From NCBI GenBank assembly GCA_947476625.1, contig CANJRA010000012.1, positions 16,427 to 80,426 on the forward strand: a stretch of DNA of 64,000 bases, given 5' to 3'. The notes below the pieces were generated by a model, which ran no database searches, had not been told where the DNA came from, and saw only the letters and a list, made by a program, of their open reading frames with translations. A program made the translations under genes and the position numbers. Below are positions 10,204 to 21,840 of this stretch, piece after piece. Numbering within the stretch: the stretch's first letter is position 1; every line of letters starts with the position of its first letter. This stretch comes from Fidelibacterota bacterium (lineage in GTDB: Bacteria > Pseudomonadota > Alphaproteobacteria > Rhodospirillales > Rhodospirillaceae).

Positions 10204-10447
10204 CGCTGTTTTTAAAGGTCTTTTAGGCTCTCCCCGACCGCTCAATTCATAGCTTCATGGCCGAAAAAGGGCAGCTAAGCCCTTAAAACGGCACAAAATA
10301 TTGCGGCGCAAGAATTTTTTTCTTGTCAAAGGAGAACGATTTGCAAAGATAGGCATTGGATACGGTGACGGGGGTTGCTACCGAACCACGGCCTAGAGTT
10401 GGGCATGGGTAAGCCTAAGTCGATGCCAGTAGAAAGATCGGTGACGA

Positions 10448-11449
10448 ATGACTTTTGATAGTAATAACCCCCTAGGCGCCCATGGCGCCCCCGTTGGCAC
10501 TTCTACTTCCAGCGAAATCCGCAGACCCATCTTTCAAAAAACCCTCAAGACTTCCATCGGCTGCACCGGCGTAGGCCTGCATAGCGGCGTGCGCGTCGCC
10601 ATGAAGTTGCACCCGGTCGCACCGGATACCGGGATCGTTTTCAAGCGCATTGACCTGATCGGCGGCGGCGCGACCATCAAAGCCAGCTGGAACCATGTTG
10701 CCGATTCACGGATGTGTACGGTTCTGGCCGATGAAAACGGTATTGGCGTTGCGACCGTTGAACACTTGATGTCGGCCTTCTACGGCATGGAAATCGACAA
10801 CGTCATCGTTGAAATCAACGGCCCTGAAGTTCCGGCCATGGACGGCAGCGCCGAGCCCTTCATTTTCCTGATCGAATGCGCCGGCGTGGTTGAACAAGAC
10901 CGCGCCCGTCAGGCGCTGCGGATCTTGAAGCAGCATTCTTATACCAACGGCAACAAAATGGTTGCCCTGACCCCGTGGCACGATGGCCTGAGGGTTGATT
11001 TCCATATCGATTTCCACGCTTCGGCGATCGGACGGCAGACTTGTTCTTTTCAGGTCGATCCGGACACGTTCCGCGAAGAACTGAGCCGGGCGCGGACTTT
11101 CGGCCTGCTTTCCGAAGTAACGGCGCTGCGCGAAGCGGGTCTTGCCCGCGGCGGCAGCCTGTCTAACGCCATCGTGGTGGACGGCGACCGTGTCCTCAAC
11201 GACGAAGGCCTGCGCCACGACAACGAATTCGTCCGTCACAAAGCTTTGGATGCCATTGGTGATCTGTATCTGGCCGGACATCCGATCCTTGCGCACTTTG
11301 TCGGCCGCTGCTCGAGCCACGCCGATACCGCGCGGCTGATGCGCCAAGTCTATGCCGACCGCTCCTGCTGGGAGATGGTCGATATGTGGCACGAAGCTCC
11401 GGCGACGCCGGCCTGGGTCGATATGCCCGGACGCGTGGCATTCGCCTAA
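10448..11449 (+). CDS. lpxC: UDP-3-O-acyl-N-acetylglucosamine deacetylase LpxC
   Basis: 333 aa. Zn2+ deacetylase, the committed step of lipid A synthesis in the cytoplasm. Zinc ligands are visible as His106 in TVEHLMSA, and His264 and Asp268 in HKALDAIGDLYL; Glu105 and His291 match the general base and catalytic histidine. A roughly 30-residue Ser/Thr/Pro-rich N-terminal extension precedes the usual start at KTSIGCTGVGLHSG. The 244-base gap upstream holds no gene; I could not place a convincing promoter in it. This gene normally follows ftsZ closely, but here lies 6 kb away. Confidence 0.95.
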   Translation: MTFDSNNPLGAHGAPVGTSTSSEIRRPIFQKTLKTSIGCTGVGLHSGVRVAMKLHPVAPDTGIVFKRIDLIGGGATIKASWNHVADSRMCTVLADENGIGVATVEHLMSAFYGMEIDNVIVEINGPEVPAMDGSAEPFIFLIECAGVVEQDRARQALRILKQHSYTNGNKMVALTPWHDGLRVDFHIDFHASAIGRQTCSFQVDPDTFREELSRARTFGLLSEVTALREAGLARGGSLSNAIVVDGDRVLNDEGLRHDNEFVRHKALDAIGDLYLAGHPILAHFVGRCSSHADTARLMRQVYADRSCWEMVDMWHEAPATPAWVDMPGRVAFA

Positions 11450-11504
11450 CGGCCCCTCAGCCTAATTGCTTGTAATCAGGGTATTTTCCCCGCATCAGCG
11501 CGGC

Positions 11505-11532
11505 GTGACACGGCGCGCGCCGGTGATATACT
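11505..11532 (+). promoter_or_regulatory. Candidate sigma-70 promoter for bamD
   Basis: GTGACA at 11505-11510, a 16-base spacer and TATACT at 11527-11532 preceded by TG (extended -10). The spacing to the bamD ATG at 11574 leaves a leader of about 35 bases. Confidence 0.45.
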
Positions 11533-11573
11533 GCGCCCGCTTTCACCCTCCACTTGTCGAAGTATAGAGCACC

Positions 11574-12551
11574 ATGGGCCTGCGCTTCCCGAACATACGC
11601 CTTTCTTCTTTCGCCGCCGGTCTGATTGCTCTGACCGCGCTGGCCGGCTGCGGCAGCGACAAGGAACTGGCCTATAAAGAACAGTCGGTTTACGAGATTT
11701 ACAGCCAAGCCGTCGCCTATGTGGAAGACGACCGCTATACCGACGCGGCCAAATACTTCGATGAAGTCGAGCGCCAGCATCCTTATTCAGTTTGGGCCAC
11801 CACCGCCAAGCTGATGTCGGCTTATTCCTTCTATCATGCCAATCAGTACGACGAAGCCGTCACGCGCCTGGATCGTTTCATCTCGGTGCATCCGGGTAAT
11901 CGCGACATTGCTTACGCGTATTATTTGAAGGCGCTGTGCTTCTACGAGCAAATCGCCGACGTGCGCCGCGACCAGGAAGAAACCCGCAAAGCGCTTGAAG
12001 CGCTGCAAGACGTGGTGACGCGTTTCCCCACTACACCTTACGGCCGCGACGCGCGCTTGAAACTCGACCTCACGCGCGATCACTTGGCCGGCAAAGAGAT
12101 GGATATCGGGCGCTTTTACCTGAGCCGGCGTCACTATCTTGCCGCCGTCAACCGCTTCAAGACTGTGATCGATGTTTACGGCAACACAAGCCATGTGCCC
12201 GAAGCGTTGCACCGCTTGAATGAAGCCTACACGGCGCTGGGCCTTTACGACCAAGCGCAAAAAGCCGCGGCTGTGCTGGGCTATAATTATACGGCCAGCG
12301 ACTGGTACAAAGATTCCTACGGCCTCGCGGGCAGTGCGCAAAAGCGCGTCGCCAAGATTGAACCGATCAGCGCGATTACGCCCGTGCCGCCGGAGAGCAG
12401 CCCTAAATCGGCCGGCACAGGCGACAATCCGTCCGCAGATAAAGAAAAACTTGCTGCGCCACCTTCGCCGACGGACACCATCACGCCGCCTTCGCCGGTG
12501 CCCGCAGAAGGTTCGGCATCCGCTAAAAAGCCCTGGTACAAATTCTGGTAA
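11574..12551 (+). CDS. bamD: Outer membrane assembly lipoprotein BamD (ComL)
   Basis: 325 aa. BamD is an essential lipoprotein of the BAM complex that inserts outer-membrane beta-barrels. A lipoprotein signal ends in LAGC with Cys26. Five TPR-like repeats follow, including YEIYSQAVAYVEDDRYTDAA and FDEVERQHPYSVWATTAKL. The C-terminal 65 or so residues are a Pro/Ala/Ser-rich extension beyond the usual length of about 245-290. It has its own candidate promoter and sits between lpxC and recN, the standard alphaproteobacterial arrangement. Confidence 0.94.
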   Translation: MGLRFPNIRLSSFAAGLIALTALAGCGSDKELAYKEQSVYEIYSQAVAYVEDDRYTDAAKYFDEVERQHPYSVWATTAKLMSAYSFYHANQYDEAVTRLDRFISVHPGNRDIAYAYYLKALCFYEQIADVRRDQEETRKALEALQDVVTRFPTTPYGRDARLKLDLTRDHLAGKEMDIGRFYLSRRHYLAAVNRFKTVIDVYGNTSHVPEALHRLNEAYTALGLYDQAQKAAAVLGYNYTASDWYKDSYGLAGSAQKRVAKIEPISAITPVPPESSPKSAGTGDNPSADKEKLAAPPSPTDTITPPSPVPAEGSASAKKPWYKFW

Positions 12552-12576
12552 TCCAGCCTTTGAAGGTTGGGGTAGC

Positions 12577-16340
<3,764 letters not shown>

Positions 16341-16471
16341 CGTTAAGTGATTCCGGCCGAGATCAGCCGTTTATGCGTGTGACCAATTGCAGCATACGGC
16401 GTTATTTCATACGCACCTGCGCGCTCTAGCGTTAAACTGGCGGCGCGCGGAAAGAACAAGGGAGATATGCC

Positions 16472-17089
16472 ATGGCTACTCGGAAACGCAGCAAGAAAGC
16501 CGTTCCCAAGAGAAATCCAAAGGCAAAGAAAAAGACGGCGAATAAAAAAGTTGTCAAGAAAGCCGTCCACCGTAAGGCACCGCGCACAGCACCCCGCAAG
16601 GCGCGCAAGGTCGCGCCCGTGCCGAAAGGTTTTCACACTCTGGCGCCTTCGTTGTGTTTCCAGGATTCTGCTTTCGCCATGCAGTTCTATGAAAAGGCTT
16701 TCGGCGCAAAAGAGATGTTTCGTTTGACGGAACCCGCGGGCCGCGTGGGCCATGCGGAAATGAAGATCGGCGATTCCCACATTATGCTGTCGGACGAATA
16801 TCCCGAGATGGCGGTGTTGAGTGCCAAGACGCTTAATGGATCGCCGGTCCGGCTTAATCTGACCGTCAAGAATGCCGATGCGCTTTTCGCCCGCGCCGTA
16901 GCCGCAGGCGCGACGGTCGTGCGCCCGGTACAGGACGAGTTTTATGGCTACCGCAGCGGTGTGGTCTTGGACCCGTTCGGCTACACGTGGAATATCATGA
17001 GTCAGATCGCTGTGGTCTCGCCGAAGGAAATGCAGAAGCGATGGACCAAAATGCTGGCGGCGCACAAACCCGAAGGCAGTGCGGGTTAG
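16472..17089 (+). CDS. VOC-family (PhnB/glyoxalase-like) protein with lysine/arginine-rich N-terminal tail
   Basis: 205 aa. Residues 1-50 are almost entirely Lys, Arg, Ala and Pro (MATRKRSKKAVPKRNPKAKK...), like histone-H1-type tails. Residues 54-185 form a paired beta-alpha-beta3 VOC domain of the PhnB/YdcC-like type (AFGAKEMFRL, VGHAEMKIGDSHIMLSDE, VVLDPFGYTWNIMS). The VOC fold hosts metal-dependent isomerases, dioxygenases and antibiotic-binding proteins, so the reaction is not predictable. The tail suggests nucleic-acid or other polyanion binding. GGGAG lies upstream of the ATG, and the gene stands alone after ligA. Confidence 0.8.
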   Translation: MATRKRSKKAVPKRNPKAKKKTANKKVVKKAVHRKAPRTAPRKARKVAPVPKGFHTLAPSLCFQDSAFAMQFYEKAFGAKEMFRLTEPAGRVGHAEMKIGDSHIMLSDEYPEMAVLSAKTLNGSPVRLNLTVKNADALFARAVAAGATVVRPVQDEFYGYRSGVVLDPFGYTWNIMSQIAVVSPKEMQKRWTKMLAAHKPEGSAG

Positions 17090-17160
17090 ACCTTCACCCG
17101 ATCTTTTGGACGACCCAGGTATAGCTGGTGACAATCTGCCGATGAAATGCTGATAAGGCC

Positions 17161-17658
17161 ATGCTCTCCCTCACCACCCGTCGCCTCACCTCCACCGATG
17201 TCGCAGTATTCCGGGCCATCCGCAGTGAAGGCTTGGTCGATGATGCCGCATCCTTTCGTATCAGCGTCATGGACGACGATAGCGTGAGCCTTGAAGGCTG
17301 GCGGTTACGTCTGGAACGCGATTTCGTTGTCGCCGTGGAAACAGAAGGACGTATCCTCGGCATCGGTGGATTCGCGCGCATTGCCGGAACCAAGACCGAG
17401 CACAAGGGTCTAATCTGGGGCATGTATGTGCGCCCCGCAGCGCGCGGGACCGGCGCCGCCGATCACATCATGACGACCCTGCTCGCACACGCAGCCACGA
17501 CTGTGTGGCAGGTACAGCTTACCGTTGTGGCCGCCAACCGCCGCGCCGTACGTTTTTATGAACGACACGGATTTGAATCCTATGGCATTGAGCCTTCGTC
17601 CATACGCATGGACGATGGAAGCTTTATTGATGAAGCCTTGATGTGGCGGCGGGTCTAG
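17161..17658 (+). CDS. GNAT-family N-acetyltransferase
   Basis: 165 aa, standard GNAT length. The acetyl-CoA pyrophosphate loop motif A is GMYVRPAARGTGAADHIM around residues 87-104, and motif B is AANRRAVRFYERHGFESYGIEP near 122-143. The substrate is not inferable. It converges with the PAS gene; the two stop codons overlap within the palindrome CTAG. Confidence 0.85.
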   Translation: MLSLTTRRLTSTDVAVFRAIRSEGLVDDAASFRISVMDDDSVSLEGWRLRLERDFVVAVETEGRILGIGGFARIAGTKTEHKGLIWGMYVRPAARGTGAADHIMTTLLAHAATTVWQVQLTVVAANRRAVRFYERHGFESYGIEPSSIRMDDGSFIDEALMWRRV

Positions 17659-18191
17659 TTGCCGGGTATACCGGCGCCGATATCGATCCAGCGCATCAGC
17701 GGCACGGCGCGCACAAACGATTCGGCCTCACCGGCTATCACCTGCGTTGTCCGATCGATGAGCGAACTGAACGTCAGCAATCCGACCTGACCGGACTTGT
17801 CGTTCAAAAAGGGCAATCCAATGCCAATGGCCCTTGTTTCAATGACCACGCGCTGCACATAGCGCGTGACGAAATAGCCGCAAGGCCGGCTTACGGCTAA
17901 CGAAGCTGTACGCATTGCCTCGGCGCGGGCACTGGGATGAAAATTGGTCAGCACATCCATGCCGGTCCAATCTCTTCCAGCAAGCGACGACAAACCGGTG
18001 CCGAACAAGCGAAAGCGCAAATCGCCCTCGCCGCCGACATCAACGATGGCGACTTCGGATTGCAACTTAAACGGTGGAAAATCGAGGAAGTCTTGCAGGC
18101 GCGGAATCAAACCCGTCTTGCCGACAACTTGCCAGTGCAGAAAAAACTCCTGCACATCGCCGGGGATTACGCCAACACTGTCAAATCCCAT
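17655..18191 (-). CDS. PAS domain-containing protein (PAS_5 type)
   Basis: About 178 aa. The ATG at 18191 is preferred over the adjacent GTG at 18194. The single domain matches the PAS_5 family common in alphaproteobacteria: a helical start (FFLHWQVVGKTGLIPRLQDF), DFPPFKLQSEVAIVDVGG, then a compact beta sheet (DLRFRLFGTGLSSLAGRDWTG). No output domain is attached, so it may be a stand-alone sensor or ligand-binding protein. It has no signal peptide. Ligand and partner are unknown. Confidence 0.75.
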   Translation of the reverse strand: MGFDSVGVIPGDVQEFFLHWQVVGKTGLIPRLQDFLDFPPFKLQSEVAIVDVGGEGDLRFRLFGTGLSSLAGRDWTGMDVLTNFHPSARAEAMRTASLAVSRPCGYFVTRYVQRVVIETRAIGIGLPFLNDKSGQVGLLTFSSLIDRTTQVIAGEAESFVRAVPLMRWIDIGAGIPGN

Positions 18192-18363
18192 CACGGCCTC
18201 AATGGCGCCTTGGGCGCGCCTTCTTGCTGGATACGCATCATATTTATGGGGTTTCAGTATGAAGGCTAGAGTAAAAGTTGAAAAAGGGTGCCGCCCTTGC
18301 CTAAAAGACGGTAAAACCGCACGAATTTGTTGGCGCTCGAAACTAGAATTCCCGTGGATAGAA

Positions 18364-18660
18364 ATGAACGTGGCCGATCAGAACCATGAAGCAATAATCG
18401 GCGACGCATCGGCGGAGCGCTGTTTCGTATATGTGTTGGGAAGTTTCGAGCCGAATGGTGCACGCACCTATGTCGGCTGGACGAACGATCTCGCGCGCAG
18501 ACTTAAAGCGCACAACAGCGGCACGGGCGGGCGCTCGACGCGCGGACGGACGTGGGTTTTGCTGTACGCGGAACCACATGCCACACGCAACGAAGCCATG
18601 AGCCGCGAGTGGTATTTAAAGCGAGATCGGAAATTCAGGAAGCTGTTGTGCGAAATTTAG
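18364..18660 (+). CDS. GIY-YIG nuclease superfamily protein (UPF0213/YhbQ-like)
   Basis: 98 aa from the ATG at 18364; an upstream in-frame ATG at 18259 is possible but adds an unrelated-looking segment. The core is VYVLGSF...TYVGWTNDLARRLKAHNSGTGGRSTRGR, the GIY-YIG fold with the second motif seen as YVG, the conserved Arg in LARRLKAHN, and Glu in the EAMSREWYLKR helix. Small stand-alone proteins of this type are widespread; a nuclease role is inferred from fold only. Confidence 0.8.
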   Translation: MNVADQNHEAIIGDASAERCFVYVLGSFEPNGARTYVGWTNDLARRLKAHNSGTGGRSTRGRTWVLLYAEPHATRNEAMSREWYLKRDRKFRKLLCEI

Positions 18661-18667
18661 TCGCGCA

Positions 18668-20470
18668 CTAGATGGCGGCGGTCGCGCTCGTCAACCACGC
18701 CTTCGTCTCCGCATCCACGAGCGGCGTTAGCGTGTCGCATACGGTGGCGTGATAGGCGTTGAGCCACGTTTTTTCCGTATCGGTCAGCAATGACGGTTCG
18801 GTCATGTTGAGATCGATCGGCGCGAGAGTCAGTGTCTCGAATTCCAGGAGCGGTTTTTCCTCGCCCGCAGGTTTCGCGGCCTCACGCACCGCGACGAGGT
18901 TTTCGATGCGGATGCCGTATTCACCGGTTTTGTAATAGCCGGGCTCGTTCGAGATCACCATGCCGGGTTCGAGCGCTACGGTGTTGCCGACTTTACTGAT
19001 GCGTTGCGGGCCTTCGTGCACACCGAGGAAGGTGCCGACGCCGTGGCCGGTGCCGTGATCGTAGTCGAGCCCTTCGCGCCACAGCGCGTGACGCGCGAGC
19101 ACATCGAGCTGGCTGCCGGTGGTGCCTTTGATGAAGCGCGCTTGGGCCAAGGCGATGTGGCCTTTGAGAACCAGCGTGAAACGATGCTTCTGCTCAGGCG
19201 TAGCGTTGCCGATGGCGACCGTGCGCGTGACATCGGTGGTGCCGTCGAGATATTGACCGCCGGAATCAAGCAGCAGAACCGTATCGGGGCGAATGCGCGC
19301 CGTGGTTTCGGGTTGGGCGCGGTAATGCACAATCGCGCCGTTAGCACCCACGCCGGCGATGGTCGCAAAGCTCGGCCCGCGGAACGTATTACTCTCCGCG
19401 CGGAACTGTTCAAGCCGGTCGGCGGCGGTGATTTCGGTGAGTGTGCCTTTCGGCGCTTCCTTGGAGAGCCACGCGAGAAAGCGCGACAGCGCCGCGCCGT
19501 CGCGGATATGAGCCTCGCGCACGCCTTGCAGCTCGACGGGGCGCTTGCTCGCTTTCAGGGCTGTGCAAGGATCGGCAGTGATCTTTACTTTGCGCGCGGC
19601 TGCGATGACGTCGTGTACCCAACGTGAGCCGGTATCGCGATCAAGACCGATGACGGCAATGGACTTATCGAGCGCGGCGAGCTCGGGCACCAGAGCATCG
19701 TAGGCGGCCAAGCGCACATCGGGTCCAAGATGGGCTGTGACCTCGGGGGAGATCTTCGCGGCGTCGATGAACAGCGTTGCCGTGCCGTCGGTAAACAGCA
19801 TGGCGTAGGCATACGTGAGCGGACTGAATTCAACATCCGCGCCGCGAATATTGAACAGCCAGGCGATAGAATCCAAGGCTGTGAAGACGTAGGCATCCAT
19901 GCCCTCGCCCTTCAGAACCGCGGCAACCAGTTTGCGCTTCTCGGCCGATGTGCGGCCCGCGAATTTGTCGGGATATACGATGACCGGGGCGCGCGGGCGC
20001 GCGGGCTGCGCTGTCCAAACGCTGTCGATGAGATTGTCAGCCAGCGCGATGAGTTTAGCGCCGGCTTTTGCGGCGGCTTCTTCAAGACGCGCGAGACCCG
20101 CAGGTGTGTGCAGCCGGGCGTCGAAGCCTATCTTTTGACCTGTGGCCGCATTCTCGGCAATCCAGGCCGCGGCCGGTTCGTCGATCATGTGGCGGTATTG
20201 ATAGAGCGTGCCGTCGACCTGATCGCGCACCTGGAGTGTGTAGCGGCCGTCGATAAAGATCGCGGCCTTATCGGACAGCACAACAGATGTGCCGGCAGAA
20301 CCGGAAAAGCCGGTCAGCCATTTCAGCCGTTCGGCGTAGGGCGCGTTGAATTCGCCTTGATGCTCGTCGCCGTGGGGGACGAGATAACCGTCGACACCGG
20401 CCGCGCGCATGGCAGCGCGCAAGGCGTTGAGACGTTCGGCGGAAACGGCGGGCGGGGCGAGTGTGTCCAT
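18668..20470 (-). CDS. pepP: Xaa-Pro aminopeptidase (M24B, AMPP-type)
   Basis: 600 aa, the long three-domain form: two creatinase N-terminal-like domains then a C-terminal pita-bread M24 domain. It removes N-terminal residues preceding proline. The dinuclear metal site is visible as the two Asp in DSGGQYLDGTTDVTRT, His in HGTGHGVGTFLGVHE, and Glu in SNEPGYYKTGEYGIRIEN. There is no signal peptide, so it is cytoplasmic. It is transcribed leftward after prmA with a 51-base gap. Confidence 0.92.
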   Translation of the reverse strand: MDTLAPPAVSAERLNALRAAMRAAGVDGYLVPHGDEHQGEFNAPYAERLKWLTGFSGSAGTSVVLSDKAAIFIDGRYTLQVRDQVDGTLYQYRHMIDEPAAAWIAENAATGQKIGFDARLHTPAGLARLEEAAAKAGAKLIALADNLIDSVWTAQPARPRAPVIVYPDKFAGRTSAEKRKLVAAVLKGEGMDAYVFTALDSIAWLFNIRGADVEFSPLTYAYAMLFTDGTATLFIDAAKISPEVTAHLGPDVRLAAYDALVPELAALDKSIAVIGLDRDTGSRWVHDVIAAARKVKITADPCTALKASKRPVELQGVREAHIRDGAALSRFLAWLSKEAPKGTLTEITAADRLEQFRAESNTFRGPSFATIAGVGANGAIVHYRAQPETTARIRPDTVLLLDSGGQYLDGTTDVTRTVAIGNATPEQKHRFTLVLKGHIALAQARFIKGTTGSQLDVLARHALWREGLDYDHGTGHGVGTFLGVHEGPQRISKVGNTVALEPGMVISNEPGYYKTGEYGIRIENLVAVREAAKPAGEEKPLLEFETLTLAPIDLNMTEPSLLTDTEKTWLNAYHATVCDTLTPLVDAETKAWLTSATAAI

Positions 20471-20521
20471 GGGATTAAGGTAATGGGGTCTACCCCCGGA
20501 TTCAACGCCGCTAACCTGCTG

Positions 20522-21439
20522 TTATTTCTTCAAAACCAGCGTTGTCCACGGCGCCAGGCGGAAACGGCGGACGAGTTTGAGCCCTTGCGCGCGGTAGGCG
20601 TTGAGCACGAAGGCTTCGTCGCGGCGGATGAACCCGGCCAGGATCAGGTGCCCGCCGGGGGTCAGCAGCCGCGAGAGGTCGCGCGCCATGTTATTCAAAG
20701 GCCGCGCCAGGATGTTGGCCGTGATGAACCGATACGGCGCGTGGCGGCGAATGGCGCGGTCGCCGCAGCCATCGCTCATGAGCGCCGGGATAAACCGCGT
20801 GAGGCTGTTTTTGCGCGCGTTGTAGCGTGTGACACGTACGGCCTCGGGATCGATATCGGCGCAGAGCACGCGGGTCTTGCGGGTTTTGGCCGCCGCCATG
20901 CCGAGGATGCCGCTGCCGCAGCCCATATCCAGACCGCCGATGCCGCGCTTTTTCGCAGACTTGTCGGCGCGAAACATGGCGTCCAGCGCCAGCAAACAGC
21001 CCATGGTGCTGGCATGCTGGCCGGAGCCAAAAGCCGTGGCGGCGTTAATGGTGAGGCGGATCGCGCTGGCCGGAAACGGGCCTTTTACGTGATCGCCGTG
21101 GATGTAATAGCGCCCTGCCCTGATCGGCGGAAAGCTGGCGATGGTTTCCGTCAGCCAATCCTTGGCGGGGACTTTTGCGACAACCAGCTCGGGCACGGCG
21201 ATGCCCAAGGCGCTTGCTGCCAGGGCGACACGCGCGCTGAGTTCGGCGCGCGGCGGACTGACGTCGAACATACCCTCGACCGCCCAGAGCACAGGTTTTT
21301 TGCTGTCGTCGACTTCGTATAAACTGACAACCCCGGCAAGGCTCTCGAACACCCGTTCGAAGGCGTCCATGTGCTCAATTGCCACTATTACTTTAGCGCT
21401 CCAGGCGTTGCCGAAGGCCCCGCCGATATCATTCGCCAT
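20522..21439 (-). CDS. prmA: Ribosomal protein L11 methyltransferase
   Basis: 305 aa, usual length. A SAM-dependent enzyme that trimethylates ribosomal protein L11. An N-terminal substrate-binding domain precedes the Rossmann methyltransferase with AFGSGQHASTMGCLLALD (family motif GTGxHxTT, here varied) and MGCGSGILGMAAAKTRKTRVLCADIDPEAV for SAM, followed by ITANILARPL (catalytic NxL/IxxxP-type motif). It lies downstream of uvrD on the same strand after a 401-base gap. Confidence 0.9.
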   Translation of the reverse strand: MANDIGGAFGNAWSAKVIVAIEHMDAFERVFESLAGVVSLYEVDDSKKPVLWAVEGMFDVSPPRAELSARVALAASALGIAVPELVVAKVPAKDWLTETIASFPPIRAGRYYIHGDHVKGPFPASAIRLTINAATAFGSGQHASTMGCLLALDAMFRADKSAKKRGIGGLDMGCGSGILGMAAAKTRKTRVLCADIDPEAVRVTRYNARKNSLTRFIPALMSDGCGDRAIRRHAPYRFITANILARPLNNMARDLSRLLTPGGHLILAGFIRRDEAFVLNAYRAQGLKLVRRFRLAPWTTLVLKK

Positions 21440-21680
21440 AAAAATGCTTCTTTTTCATAGTTCTAAAGAGCTATGCACGCGACTCGTGGCAGGAATGCAA
21501 TACAAGCAATGGTGCTGTAGGTCCTTGGCTCATGTCACCGTTTATAACAATACCAAGAAGACGGCACGATTGGTGCGTTTTTCACTGATCCATCAAGGCC
21601 GCGCGATCGTACTTAAGACAGCTCAACATTCATTCGAGGTATCTGAGTTCCCTTCCCGTCCGCACCTTGAGTTATATTGG

Positions 21681-21724
21681 CGGCAGCGTCTTTCCTCCCC
21701 CGGATTGGCTGCTGCCGTTTTATT
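21681..21724 (+). terminator. Plus-oriented hairpin A with T tail
   Basis: Stem CGGCAGC (21681-21687) with GCTGCCG (21711-21717), 23-base pyrimidine-rich loop, then TTTTATT. No plus-strand gene is known upstream to need it, so it may end an unannotated RNA. Confidence 0.4.
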
Positions 21725-21783
21725 GAGCGTTTCGGTTTTGTAACCCGGCCGGTGTTTTTTTATGGTACGCGCAGGGTTGCGGG

Positions 21784-21830
21784 CGGCGGCGGCACAATCC
21801 CCCTAAAAGATTTGCCGCCGCCGTTTTATT
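21784..21830 (+). terminator. Plus-oriented hairpin B with T tail
   Basis: Perfect 10-bp stem CGGCGGCGGC (21784-21793) with GCCGCCGCCG (21814-21823), 20-base loop containing CCCCC, then TTTTATT. It resembles hairpin A 100 bases earlier in stem type, C-run loop and identical tail. Confidence 0.45.
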
Positions 21831-21840
21831 CACGCAGCGC

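Larger units (their letters stand above)
21440..21840. other. 401-base gene-free gap between uvrD and prmA
   Basis: No ORF here has a plausible start, length and codon use. The left part may hold the prmA promoter on the minus strand. The right part holds two related plus-oriented hairpins ending in TTTTATT, listed separately. Confidence 0.6.

Noticed and set aside
10405..10458. 16-codon leader ORF overlapping the lpxC start
   Set aside because: No ribosome binding site and no regulatory codon run; likely chance.
16343..17134. 263-codon minus frame over the VOC gene
   Set aside because: The plus-strand product has a recognisable VOC domain and ribosome site; the minus frame has neither.
19730..21322. 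530-codon plus-strand frame over pepP and prmA
   Set aside because: It covers two genes with full catalytic motifs on the other strand; no ribosome site or motif of its own.
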